The position numbers and the translations under genes were made by a program. Positions 12,077-21,674 of a stretch of 64,000 nt of DNA are shown here, one piece after another. Source of the DNA: Amblyomma americanum (Eukaryota > Arthropoda > Arachnida > Ixodida > Ixodidae); contig NC_135505.1 in assembly GCF_052857255.1 (NCBI RefSeq), positions 46,392,520 to 46,456,519 of the forward strand, given 5' to 3'. The notes under the pieces were generated by a model. It made no database searches. It was not told the DNA's origin and worked only from the letters and a program-made list of their open reading frames with translations. How positions within the stretch are numbered: position 1 is the stretch's first letter; the number at the start of each line of letters is the position of its first letter.

Positions 12077-12420
12077 AACATTTCAGGCATTGTATATTAT
12101 TAGGCGCATTAAGCCAATATTCCGTCTTCTATTTCCAAGTTAACAGAACCCCTGTCCTTCTGTTTTCCAATCTATCAGCCTACACACTATTACCACTCCT
12201 TTTCCCGTGAAAATTTTTCTGTATCATTCAATTAACTGCCTTTTTCTTCGCCACTCCCCCGTTGTGGGTATGTGCCAGCAACGTCTGAGGCCTTTCTTCC
12301 TTCCGTTACAGACGCGGTTTTTACGTACCTCACAGCAAAATGAAAAGGCAGCCACTGGCATTTGGCATTTACTCAATGGCAATCGATAGCAGTTATTCAT
12401 TTTCGGGCCCCTGACTAAAC

Positions 12421-13335
12421 CCCTATTTTTGTGGACGAGTTCCTGGCCATTGGGTTCACCTTACTAAGGATTCCCAGCAGTATTTCTGAGGTTATTATAC
12501 TTTCAGACAGCCTTTCCGTCTTGACAGCACTCGAAATATTGAGGGATACTGCTATGAGCCGTTCCCTTAGATTTTGTATTCCACCACATATTACAGAGGT
12601 ATGTTTTCGCTGGGTCCTTAGGCACTGTGGCATTGCTTCGAATGAGAGGGTTGATTTTTTAGCTAAGTCCGCCCTTGGGGGACCGGTTGTCCCGTTCGTC
12701 CCTAATACTGTCTTCTTAACTGCAGCACGCTTCCAACGGTTCCTGCGCCTCCATTACCTCTCCTTGCTGTAGCGGATTTTCAACACCTGGCATTTTCTTG
12801 AAGTGTGCGGATGTACAGTTCAAGGAAATTTGAGGTGTCCATGAGCCTCTTGCGCTCAAGAATACCGCGACTAAATCTCTGTTTACGTCGATAAGAGTTA
12901 TCGCTGGCCAACCTCTGCGAATCTTGTGGCGAAATTGAGTCAATAGATCAATTTCTCCTCTTTTGCCGGCGGTTCGCTTCTCTCCGTGAAACATACTTGG
13001 AGATTATCCTCGCTCGACTGGGGCTACCACTTTCTATTCTGATCCCCCTTTCGTTTAGGGCAAGCGCGAAGGGATATGCCTTGAAACCTGTGTGCGATTT
13101 TATTCACGGATATATAATTGCATCAGGTAGATTCTTGGGCTAAAATGTGAATTCACGGCTTTTTCTGTTCCGTTTTTTATCATCTTTTTAATCGAAATTC
13201 TAGTATACATCACAAAATTATCCAATTACTCCACTCCTTATCCATGTGTGCGTTTGTAATAGCAATGAAACCTGGCCAATCCCCCGCTGGGGGTACGTGC
13301 CATTCAGCCTGAGGATACCATCATCATCATCATGT
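12421..13335 (+). mobile_element. Second I-type LINE, 3' portion only
   Basis: A truncated relative lies directly downstream: RNase H (VIILSDSLSVLTALEIL, then WVLRHCGIASNERVDFLAKSAL), then a finger CESCGEIESIDQFLLFC in which the usual His is Gln. The 3' UTR holds a C-run/G-run hairpin (tcccccgctgggggta near 13282) and a CAT-repeat tail near 13320. The same hairpin block occurs in the 3' UTR of the upstream element near 12258 (ccccgttgtgggtatgtgcc), so the two belong to one family or close sister families. Confidence 0.7.
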
Positions 13336-15400
13336 ACGCTGTTCCGAGCGGACAAACTGCGTTTTTTAACGTGCGCATAACGAAAAGAATTCGAAGAGAC
13401 ATGCAAGAGAAACTATCGAAAGAGAGAAATAAATAAAATTAAGACAAGGACAGGTGGATAAGCGATTCGAGAGGACTGCTTTGTTCTTTTCTTTATAGCC
13501 CTCTTCCTAACCCTATGCCTTGTGGCACACTTGTCGAATACGAACAGAAAGCGCAGATGTATGGGATAATGCTGAACAAAATTGTCGTGGCTCAAGTAGA
13601 AACCATGAAAGAAGGACATTTCTCTTTGTTTCCCTTGTCCATTTGCACCTCGTTTACGGGGTAGCAGGCGCGTTCGTGCCCGTGGTGCTATTCATTTCTT
13701 TTATTTTCGTGGGTAACCCATAACGTTTACGTGCGGTCAAATAGAATATATAAGAACACTGGGGCATCTTCGGGCCATGGTGTATCTACGAAGTTTTCAG
13801 TGAGGTCGTCATTTTGAATTTAATGCGATTTTGAGAGCTGCTTCTACGGATCTTTTTGAGGCGGGACAGGCCCCATCGTGTATGCCAGCTAACAAGAGCA
13901 TTGCGGTATAGGGTTAGGAAACTTTTGGCGCGTTTATTTCTTGTACGAAAAGAAGGACAGCTAGAACGCCTTGAGCTGTTCAAGTTCCTGTTGTCTTTCC
14001 CGACCAGCGGTGTGTTTCATGCTTCGAAATATCTCCATACCACGTTTTCAACAGAATGTGTTATCGGGCGTTCGAAGAAGCGGCCAGCAGAGGGCTCCTG
14101 GATGTTAGATGCCATTCCAGGACTCCGCAGGCTAATTTTCTTTTATTTGCATCCTTTTTGAATAAAGCTGTTTCCTTCTCCTCGCTGCCACTGCTTCCAT
14201 CCATGTACGTTTGGGCGTTCAAATTTTCCACGCAGATGCGCTGACTGGAATTCGTACTTAGCAACTGGAGGCCCGCAAGTTTGACCTGTACCATATTTCA
14301 AGCCACATGCCATTATTAAGAGGACCTCTACGATTTTCAAGTGACCTGATTAATGCTTTATTGATGGTCCCTGTGTTCTGAGTCTATTGCATACTTAGCA
14401 CACGTTATTGTCGCAGTGAATGCTGCTGCGTTGAGTTTTAGATGTTTTTCGACCAATAATATTACTTGAACTTCTGAACACAATAGCGAACTCATTTTCG
14501 AGGTGTATACGATAAGGAAAAGCCCAAAGCCCCAAAAGCACTCTGCTGAAAAGTGACAAGCCGGGCACATGTATACACCCAGCGTGTGCCAGAAGTAAAC
14601 GGGTAGTGATTTTCTGGTGCAAAACTGGGGAAAACTGCCTCACTGTCGTCTCACAGATCATCTCAAGCACCCAGCATATAATCATCAGGTCAACCTCTGC
14701 GTAAACTTGAGAGACCTGAACATTTGGTTACCTCGTCCAGAAACTACTAGAGTTTCTCGAGTCGGCAAATCTGTCTGCCGTGCGCTGCAATACATGGGAA
14801 CTTTCAGAAGCTGAAGCGTGTCTAAAAAAGGGTCGATATTCATGAGGTTTGCGGCCGCATTTTTTTATTGAGTGAATAAGAGAAATGTTGCAGGCAGATA
14901 TAATTTTTAAGTTTTATTTTTTACGAATCAGATGTAAATATAAAAAAATTGCACTTTTAGATATGTCGGTCTTTCATGTTTTCTCGTGATAAAACTAAGC
15001 CAAATATCAAAATTTCGTCCGCATCATTTCCTTCCTTTTTCTTTTTTGATTGTCAAGCCGCAGTTTTCATTCATATCGAGAGTATTATTTGCATTTTACA
15101 GGCTCTGGAACTTGTGTATGTATTTTCGGAGGGGATTTGATATTCGCGCCAAATTTAACTAGCGCGAGGTGCCTCCATCTGGCCTCAGAATATTTTGCCG
15201 CTACTACACTCTGCCACCAACCTCTTGGTTGTCTATTGTCTGTGTTCGTGCGCGCAGGTTTTTACTCAGAACTTCGACGGACCTGAGCTCTCTCGTTTTC
15301 TGTTGTTGGGCTGTATTCCGAAAGGATTTCGGCGTTTCCTGTTTGGTCGAGCTCTTAGTGCGGAAACGAATTGGAATGGAAGGCCACACCCATAAGCTCC
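13336..15400. other. No recognisable feature (inner IR1 spacer)
   Basis: About 2 kb between the LINE cluster and the IR1 right arm. Open frames are short; I see no domain, no repeat shared with the rest of the window, and no RNA gene. Confidence 0.5.
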
Positions 15401-17294
15401 CTATTCAGGACAGTGTGAGAGAACAGCATTGCTCCTTGCCCAGCACAGGGGCGCAGTGACCCGGGTGTCGATAGAAGTGAAGAATGAAGCTGCAAATATT
15501 TCTCATAGGAGGGCATCGAGCCAATAGCGGCGCTTACATGAACCCACACGCCTGGTTGTTCGAAAACCGGTACTGGTACGCAGGCTGAGCCGGCAGTCGA
15601 CGGGTCGGGTCCAGTCAATTCCGCCGCAAGGTTTAGGTGATTAAACTCGACACTGAACCGGTGTGCTTGTAAACGCTGTTTGGTCGAAAAGTAGGGTTAT
15701 TGAGATGGGAGAGGATAAATGCAACCTTGCTTTCTACGTGCGCTGTCACGCCTCCGATACAGCGATGGCGTGCCTCTATCTTGGAGGCTGCTACTGCTTG
15801 CTCGACGCTTGGTGTTGCCACAGCTGTACCGGTCTCGAATCAATACAATCGAGTTCTTGTAAACACGCACTTGAGAAGTTGAATTGACCATGCTCATCCA
15901 GACCCCCGAATTGACCCGACGCTATCGGGTTGATGTAAACAGGGCTAATGGCGTAGACTGATTGTCATGACGTAGCGATAAACCTCTTTTCACTGAGGCA
16001 CTTGCCAATCACCTGCGATTTCAGGCTGTACTCGCAGACAGTTATGTATGGTAGTGCAACAGCCCACATCAAGCGGACAAAGGACCGCCTACTTCTTTTT
16101 TCCTGCTCAGCCTCTGCTGCACTGCAACTGTGACGTCATGAGAACCGGTAGCAGCCAACGTTCGCCTTTGGCTCCAAGCTAGTGAAAAAAGACTGTGACG
16201 GATCGGCATCAAACCTTTGGTTCTCTACAGAATCTTTGGTCGAGTCTCGCTCTTTTTCCCCAGTTCTCCTCGCGACCAGGCGTATCTCTGCCAGAATGTT
16301 CGCGTATCAGTGCAGGTGCTGTCCACTGTACGTGGGTATGCATGGGTGCATCTTATCTGCAGAAAAAGGAGCTCGCGGAGTTCCGAGCCCCCTACTCCAG
16401 AATTGACATCTCTGTGGTGTAAATAACGTGGTGTCAAACGTTCATAGCATGGCTGGCAAAATCATCCAGCTTTGCTTCTGAACCGGTTTCGCACGCGTAA
16501 AGCGCGCCCTAACCGTCGTTATTCCCCCAATTATATACGCCTCGGCATGCGGCACACCTAGTAGAACCTCCTGCGCAACGCTTCCAAAAGTCGCATATTT
16601 CGCTCAGAAAAACGAAAGGGGTGCTATATAAATACATATATAAAATATGTAATACATAAAAGTATATAATATATTGTTACGTGCTTTGCACGCACGGGGG
16701 TTTATTCAAAGAGGGGACCGGTCGAAGCAGGATGGAAGCAGGAAGCCTAGCAGCGTCCTTCAGCTCTCTCTTTTTCTTCCTCTTTCTCCGCGGGTCAGTC
16801 CTTCATCTTCTGCTTCTTCCGTCGAGGTTCTGTGTAAGCACGTTACAATATAAAACATATAAAAGAACGTAAAAAGCAGAGCTCATAACGAGACGTTTTC
16901 GGAAACCATAGTAGGTGGAATTTTCGCTTTCAAACTCCTGACGCCATGACAATTCAGTTGCGCTGCCGTTTTTATGTACAGAAAGAGCACATGCGGTTCG
17001 CGTGGCTGCCGCGGCCATCTTCAATAAAATTGCGATTTTTATTATTTTGAACAATAAACCACTAATAGCAACTTTGTCCAGAAAAGTTGGTAGCCGCTTG
17101 TGCAATGAAAAAATTCGCGTTCAATGTCACCACGAATACCAACAGGACGATCTCAGTGCTTTTGCAAACCACACACCTCACAATTTTATCCAAGTCTGAT
17201 TTGTTCCGTGGTAAAATCATAAGCAGTGAAGGAGACATGAAAAGAAGTATTTCAACTGTAATTTAGTTACTGAAGCCACTATCGTTCATAAATG
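15401..17294 (-). repeat. IR1 right arm (reverse complement of 5205-6925)
   Basis: Inverted copy of the left arm. It is about 170 bp longer than the left arm because of the small insertion at 16675-16847. Outer ends align as ATTATGGACGATAGTCGCTT (left) against TTTATGAACGATAGTGGCTT (right, minus strand). No TSD is visible outside the arms, so I cannot say whether they are terminal inverted repeats of one large element, two opposite insertions of one family, or a segmental inverted duplication. Confidence 0.85.
16675..16847 (-). mobile_element. Solo LTR, 173 bp, TSD ATAT
   Basis: Begins TGTTACGTGCTT and ends AAGCACGTTACA, near-perfect inverted ends with the TG...CA of LTRs. It is flanked by ATAT at 16671-16674 and 16848-16851. 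The IR1 left arm (near 5640) has the uninterrupted site with a single ATAT, so the insertion and TSD are shown directly. On the minus strand an AATAAA lies about 30 bp before the end, suggesting that orientation. Its length, final CACGTTACA and ATAT target match the LTRs of the gypsy element at 32181-37314, so a related Ty3/gypsy family is likely. A small inverted-terminal-repeat element remains possible. Confidence 0.7.
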
Positions 17295-18595
17295 AACAAG
17301 AATTCGGCTTCGCCGATAGCAACAAGCGTGCTCGGTGGTCATCGAAGAAGAAACTTCAAGATAAGGCTCTAAATACAGCTACTACAAACCCAGAATAATG
17401 GCGAAATAGTTGCGCCTTGCTGCATTCCTTCTAGATAACGCTGATCGCATCTCGCATAACAAAGTGATATTCCCTCGCGCCAACGGTTTTTAACTCGAAC
17501 GAACAAGTAGTACAACACTTTCGCGGCTTTCCTTCTGTCAAAGAAGCATCGGCCGGATGCTTAAACGAAAAGGAAGGTCAACAGCAGCAAATACACTGCA
17601 AAATAAACACTGTCAGCGCAAACAATGACAGCGCAAAAAGATTTTCACAGAGGCTGCGTGATCGAATCGGCGTCCACACTCGTACATGGTCACCAGGCTT
17701 GTATTGCGTGTGGCGACGGAGGAATACGCAGAAAACGGAATAGCCGGCCAAAGTGCTGAAGGGAAGGTGTTCCCAAGGTGTGTCAAAAGATTACTCACAC
17801 TCATCTCTTCTAGCTAGGTGAAACCAACCCACCCCACCTTTTCATTGTAAATGTTTTTTCGCAGAAAAGATGCGAGCGAGCTTGGTGGGACCCAACCGGA
17901 AATCGTACTTTTCCTTGTGGCAGTTGAGTGCTGGGTTAGTGGAAAAAGGTTCGTTCTGTGACCACCACCTCTTAAGACAGGTTATTCTTTTGTGCTTTGG
18001 TCTCCCTGCTTTGGCAGGATATACAGAGAAAGATCTCGGCCCTACTTTCTGTTCGCGGAAGAACTAATACTTTCGTGTCGCGGTCAAGGAGATGTCGCGG
18101 AAGAATTTACACCCCTGGAGGGGTAATAAAAGTTCCCTCCTTTTTGTGGTACTTAAGTGCTACCATCTATCGACAGAAAAACAACTACAACAACCCAGAA
18201 TAATGGCGAAATAGTTGCGCCTGAGTTGCCTTGTAGCTGGTGAACCCTCTTAACCACTGATCTACCACGCCTGGTACCATGCAAGCAAGAAATTTGTTTT
18301 ACGAAGAAATATAAAAGCGCAGTAATTGTCTCGCTTCTTCGTGGCCACCTCAATCACGCCGCGAGGGAAGAGAGCAAGGAAGGAACGAAAGAGAAAAAAA
18401 ATCTGTAGGCACTTTGTTGACCTAAAGTGCAGTGAGGCAAAAGCCGTCAGCGAGGCGGTGAGGCTTGTGTCGCTGATGTGGGGTGAATATTTTGATTAAA
18501 GACTATGCAGTTGTTGGCTTCACGATTCTTTCGCTGACGTTCATTAGCCTACACTCGCTTGGTTGCTGGAGACACAGGAGAGTGTTTAGGCGGCA
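17295..18595. repeat. Unassigned sequence flanked by a 30-bp direct repeat
   Basis: A 30-bp block containing 'cagaataatggcgaaatag' occurs identically at 17388-17417 and 18193-18222. It may be a long TSD around about 775 bp of unidentified DNA or two copies of an old repeat. Near 18240-18285 the minus strand has a box A-like GTGGTAGATCAGTGGTTAAG without a convincing box B. No gene is supported. Confidence 0.4.
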
Positions 18596-18790
18596 TCCTT
18601 CCTGAAGGAGGCGAAACGCTAACGCGCCCGTGTAGTGTGCGTTGTCATTGGACGGTTAAGATTCAAGGTGGTTGAAATTATTTCGGAGACCTCCACTACG
18701 GTACCTTTATTCCTTCATTCTTAGTCTCTCCCTTATCCCTTCCCTACGGCACGGTTCAGGTCTCCGCCGATATCTGAGACAGATACCACA
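18596..18790 (+). mobile_element. SINE body fragment without tRNA head
   Basis: Matches the SINE body from the 'ggaggcgaaacgctaa' block through 'cctccactacggtacct' to 'gagacagatac'. The head is absent and the sequence is clearly diverged, so this is an old 5'-truncated copy. Confidence 0.65.
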
Positions 18791-19932
18791 GTGGCTAGAT
18801 GATTAAATGTGCCGACCGGCTTGGAATAAAGCGGTTACGAACGCCTCCGCTTAATGACAAAAAATCTGGCGCTGCGATTCGCCGCCCGGCGCTCAGGTGT
18901 GGATCATCTGCCTCTTGCTGCGGTTACATCTGGCTTTATGCTGATCTGAATTTGGGCTCACAAAGTTACTTTCTGTGTTGACAGTCTCGATGTGCTACCG
19001 CTGATGCAGATATTTACTATTCGGCACTGAAAAGCTAAAGCTAAGAGACACCAGCTGATTTATCTTCTTTTGTTTCCATCAGCTCTAACGCAGTGTAGTT
19101 CGCAACAGACCTTGTGCTTTATAGTAAAACTGATAAAAAGGAAGCATAAAGCCGGCTGAAACTATTCGAGAAAGAGGCCAAAATTTTCATTCTTTGTGCT
19201 GTGGTGTCGCAAATTGGTTAGAGAATATGAGTTGTCCGTCATCTGGCTAAGTATTTACTGTGCTCCGCCTTGACTGCGAATGCAACTTCGAGCAGCAGTT
19301 CATCGAACCTACGGGACTACACAGTTGTCATTAAACGTATGCTTTTAGGCTATCAAAATCATTCTCTACGTGGCATGCTATGCAGCGCAGACGCATTGGG
19401 GGTGCTAGCGTTTTTTGGCACCGGCACTCTCGTTCAAGCCGTGGCCGCGGCCACATGCCAGTCTGCGTGAAAATGGAAACCTTCTGCCCGCCTGCTGCTG
19501 CAAACGTAGATCTTTCCGACTGCTTGCACGTTCGCTCGCACGTTCGCTCGCATGGAAAAGCATTTAGGCGAGTTTGCATGACCACTTGGCCATTTCCCGC
19601 GACGAGAGGTTTCCCAAGGAATTTGAAATTAGGGGGAGGGGTTTGAGTGTTTAATGTAGAGGAGAAGCTGTAGTCATTTTTATTTGTTTATTGATATAGC
19701 GTGTAACGTTTATCTATGACGCTAAGACTCAAGAGAAAGACGACCAAAAATTTCGCGTTGCTTGCAGAAAAAGTAATTAGTTATGAATTTAGCGGCTTCC
19801 TTAGTTTAGTAAGATTTGGGCGGGAAGTGTGCGGAAATCACTTCCTGTGGCTGAAAAGTGTCATATTAACTCGGATGTGAGCCGCATATAAGACCAGATG
19901 GCAAATCGGAACTAGGAAGATTCAATCTTTTG
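18791..19932. other. No recognisable feature
   Basis: No gene or repeat I can name. A short tandem of a 12-base unit (cgcacgttcgct) lies near 19526-19550. Confidence 0.45.
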
Positions 19933-19971
19933 CAAGCCTCCATTTCAATCATGAGTATGATGTACCCTCCT

Positions 19972-20246
19972 CGCGGTGGCTCAGTGATTAGGGCGCTCGA
20001 CTACTGATCCGGAGTTCCCAGGTTCGAACCCGACCGCTGTGCTGTGCGATGTCAGTGCACGTTAAAGATCCCCAGGTGGTCGAAATTATTCCGGAGCCCT
20101 TCACTACGGCACCTATTCTTCCTTTCTTCTTTCACTCCCTCCTTTATCACTTCCCTTACGGCGCGGTTCAGGTGTCCAAAGATATATGAGACAGATACTG
20201 CGCCATTTCCTTTCCCCAAAAAAACAATTATTCAATTATTATTATT
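19972..20246 (+). mobile_element. tRNA-derived SINE, Ruka-like, with 39-bp TSD and internal deletion
   Basis: Box A (GTGGCTCAGTGATTAG) and box B (GGTTCGAACCC) are present. Compared with other copies about 45 bp between the head and the 'gtgctgtgcgatgtc' block are missing. The tail is (ATT)n-like. Direct repeats of 39 bp at 19933-19971 and 20247-20285 differ at one base and flank the insertion exactly, an unusually long TSD for a SINE. Confidence 0.9.
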
Positions 20247-20389
20247 CAAGCCTCCATTTCAATCATGAGTATGATGCACCCTCCTAGCAAAAACAAACGG
20301 TGCGTTACTAGCGTGAAGAAACGTAACGCTCAGACGCGCGCTTGACACCTTTTCTCCTCTGCTTTTCAATCCTCCGACCTATTATCAGG

Positions 20390-20546
20390 AATGCGACGCA
20401 GCTGGCGAAGCGAGCGGAGGCGAGCGCAACGACGAGGAACGCGGTGTGACGTCATACCAAATGGCGGCGAGCCGCGTGGTGTGTCTTCATGCCAGATGGC
20501 GCGGCGTGCGCGCTAAGCGCAGTAACCGACTCACATATCTCGGTGG
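20390..20546 (-). repeat. Repeat X, minus strand, distal half
   Basis: Reverse complement of about 27405-27560: shared features are the 'gacgtcata' block, a Ala/Pro-like GC-rich stretch and 'cgcaacgacgaggaacgcgg'. The other half of this copy is at 21185-21420; the SINE cluster between has split it. Confidence 0.6.
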
Positions 20547-21184
20547 GAACCTGGGGTACGCCTCGGGATCTTTAACATGCACTGACATCGCACATCACAC
20601 GGGCGTCTTAGCGTTTTGCCTCCATTGAACCCGACCACGGCGGCTGCGTTTCGATTGAGGCAAAACGCTAAGGCGCCCGTGTGCTGTGCGATGTTAGTGC
20701 ACGGTAAAGATCCCCAGGCGGACGAGATTAACCCGCCACGGTGGCTCAGTGGTTAGGGCGCTCGACTACTGATCCGGAGTTCCCGGGTTCGAACCCGACA
20801 GCGGCGGCTGCGTTTTTATGGAGGAAAAACACTAAGGCGCCCATGTGCTGTGCGATGTCAGTGCACGTTAAAGATCCCCAGGTGGTCGAAATTATTCCGG
20901 AGCCCTCCACTACGGCACCTCTTTATTCCTTTCTTCTTTCACTCCCTCCTTTATCCCTTCCCTTACGGCGCGGTTCAGGTGTCCAAAGATATATGAGACA
21001 GATACTGCGCCATTTCCTTTCCCCATAAAACCAATTATTATTAGTCCAGAGCCCTCCACTACGGCACCTCTTTCATTTCTTCTTTCACTCCCTCTTTTAT
21101 CTGTTCCCTTACGGCGCGGTTCTGGTGTCCGGCGATATATGTGACAGATACACCGCCAATTCCTTTCCCCAAAAGCCAATTATA
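20547..21184 (+). mobile_element. Composite SINE cluster inserted in repeat X
   Basis: Flanked by perfect 12-bp repeats atatctcggtgg (20535-20546 and 21185-21196). It contains a minus-strand body fragment (about 20560-20628) facing a plus-strand body fragment (about 20640-20720), which together form a hairpin. A full plus-strand copy with head follows (20732-21035, box B GGTTCGAACCC), then an extra plus-strand 3' tail (about 21045-21184). Either one multi-unit insertion or successive insertions at one site explains it; the flanking repeat favours a first event at this target. Confidence 0.7.
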
Positions 21185-21420
21185 ATATCTCGGTGGACAC
21201 CCGAACCGCGCCGTAAGGAAGGGATAAAGGAGGAAGGAAAACAATAAAGTGAAAAGTGAAAATTGAAAGTTGTATCTTGAGGAAAGGCGCCGCGCTGCGC
21301 AGCGGCGGAACACCAGGGGCTCGGTGCTACTAGTGGCGCATGCGCAGTTGTGACTAGGGAGCGAGAGAGAGAGAAATGCGCCGTGTGACGTCACTGCTCC
21401 TCACGCATGCGCAGCACGGC
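21185..21420 (-). repeat. Repeat X, minus strand, proximal half
   Basis: Reverse complement of about 27237-27410, including the block with 'actgcgcatgcgccactag' and the SINE-tail-like 'ggttcgggtgtccaccgag'. Repeat X appears to be a composite element that already contains a SINE-like 3' end. Confidence 0.6.
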
Positions 21421-21496
21421 TCTCCAGGAACCACGCGAAACTGCTAAACCTGCGGCCAGTAAAGATTTCGCTTTAAAATTAGCTGCGGTCCAAGCA

Positions 21497-21665
21497 GCGT
21501 TATGATGGAGGCGAAACGCAATGGCGCTCGTGTGCTGTGCGAAGTCAGTGCAGGTTAAAGATCCGCAGGTGGTCGTAATTACTCCGTCTCTCTCCACTAG
21601 GGCGCCACTTTCTTCCTTTCTTCTTTCGCTCCCTACTTTATCCGTGCCCTTACTGCGTGGTTAAG
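21497..21665 (+). mobile_element. SINE body fragment
   Basis: Plus-strand SINE body from 'gatggaggcgaaacgc' to the 'cccttactgcgtggtt' block, without head or tail. It ends close to the TTGG repeat that is the tail of the adjacent minus-strand LINE. Confidence 0.6.
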
Positions 21666-21674
21666 GTTGGTTGG

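Larger units (their letters stand above)
6926..12420 (+). mobile_element. Full-length but decayed I-type LINE (two ORFs with RNase H)
   Basis: A complete non-LTR retrotransposon order can be read on the plus strand: short 5' leader, ORF1 with cysteine knuckles, ORF2 with apurinic endonuclease, reverse transcriptase, RNase H and a C-terminal finger, then a 3' UTR. Many stops and frameshifts show it is not mobile. RNase H plus knuckle-bearing ORF1 points to the I group. It fills most of the interval between the IR1 arms. Its start is only approximate (no TSD seen), and its 3' limit is inferred from where a second related LINE begins. Confidence 0.8.
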
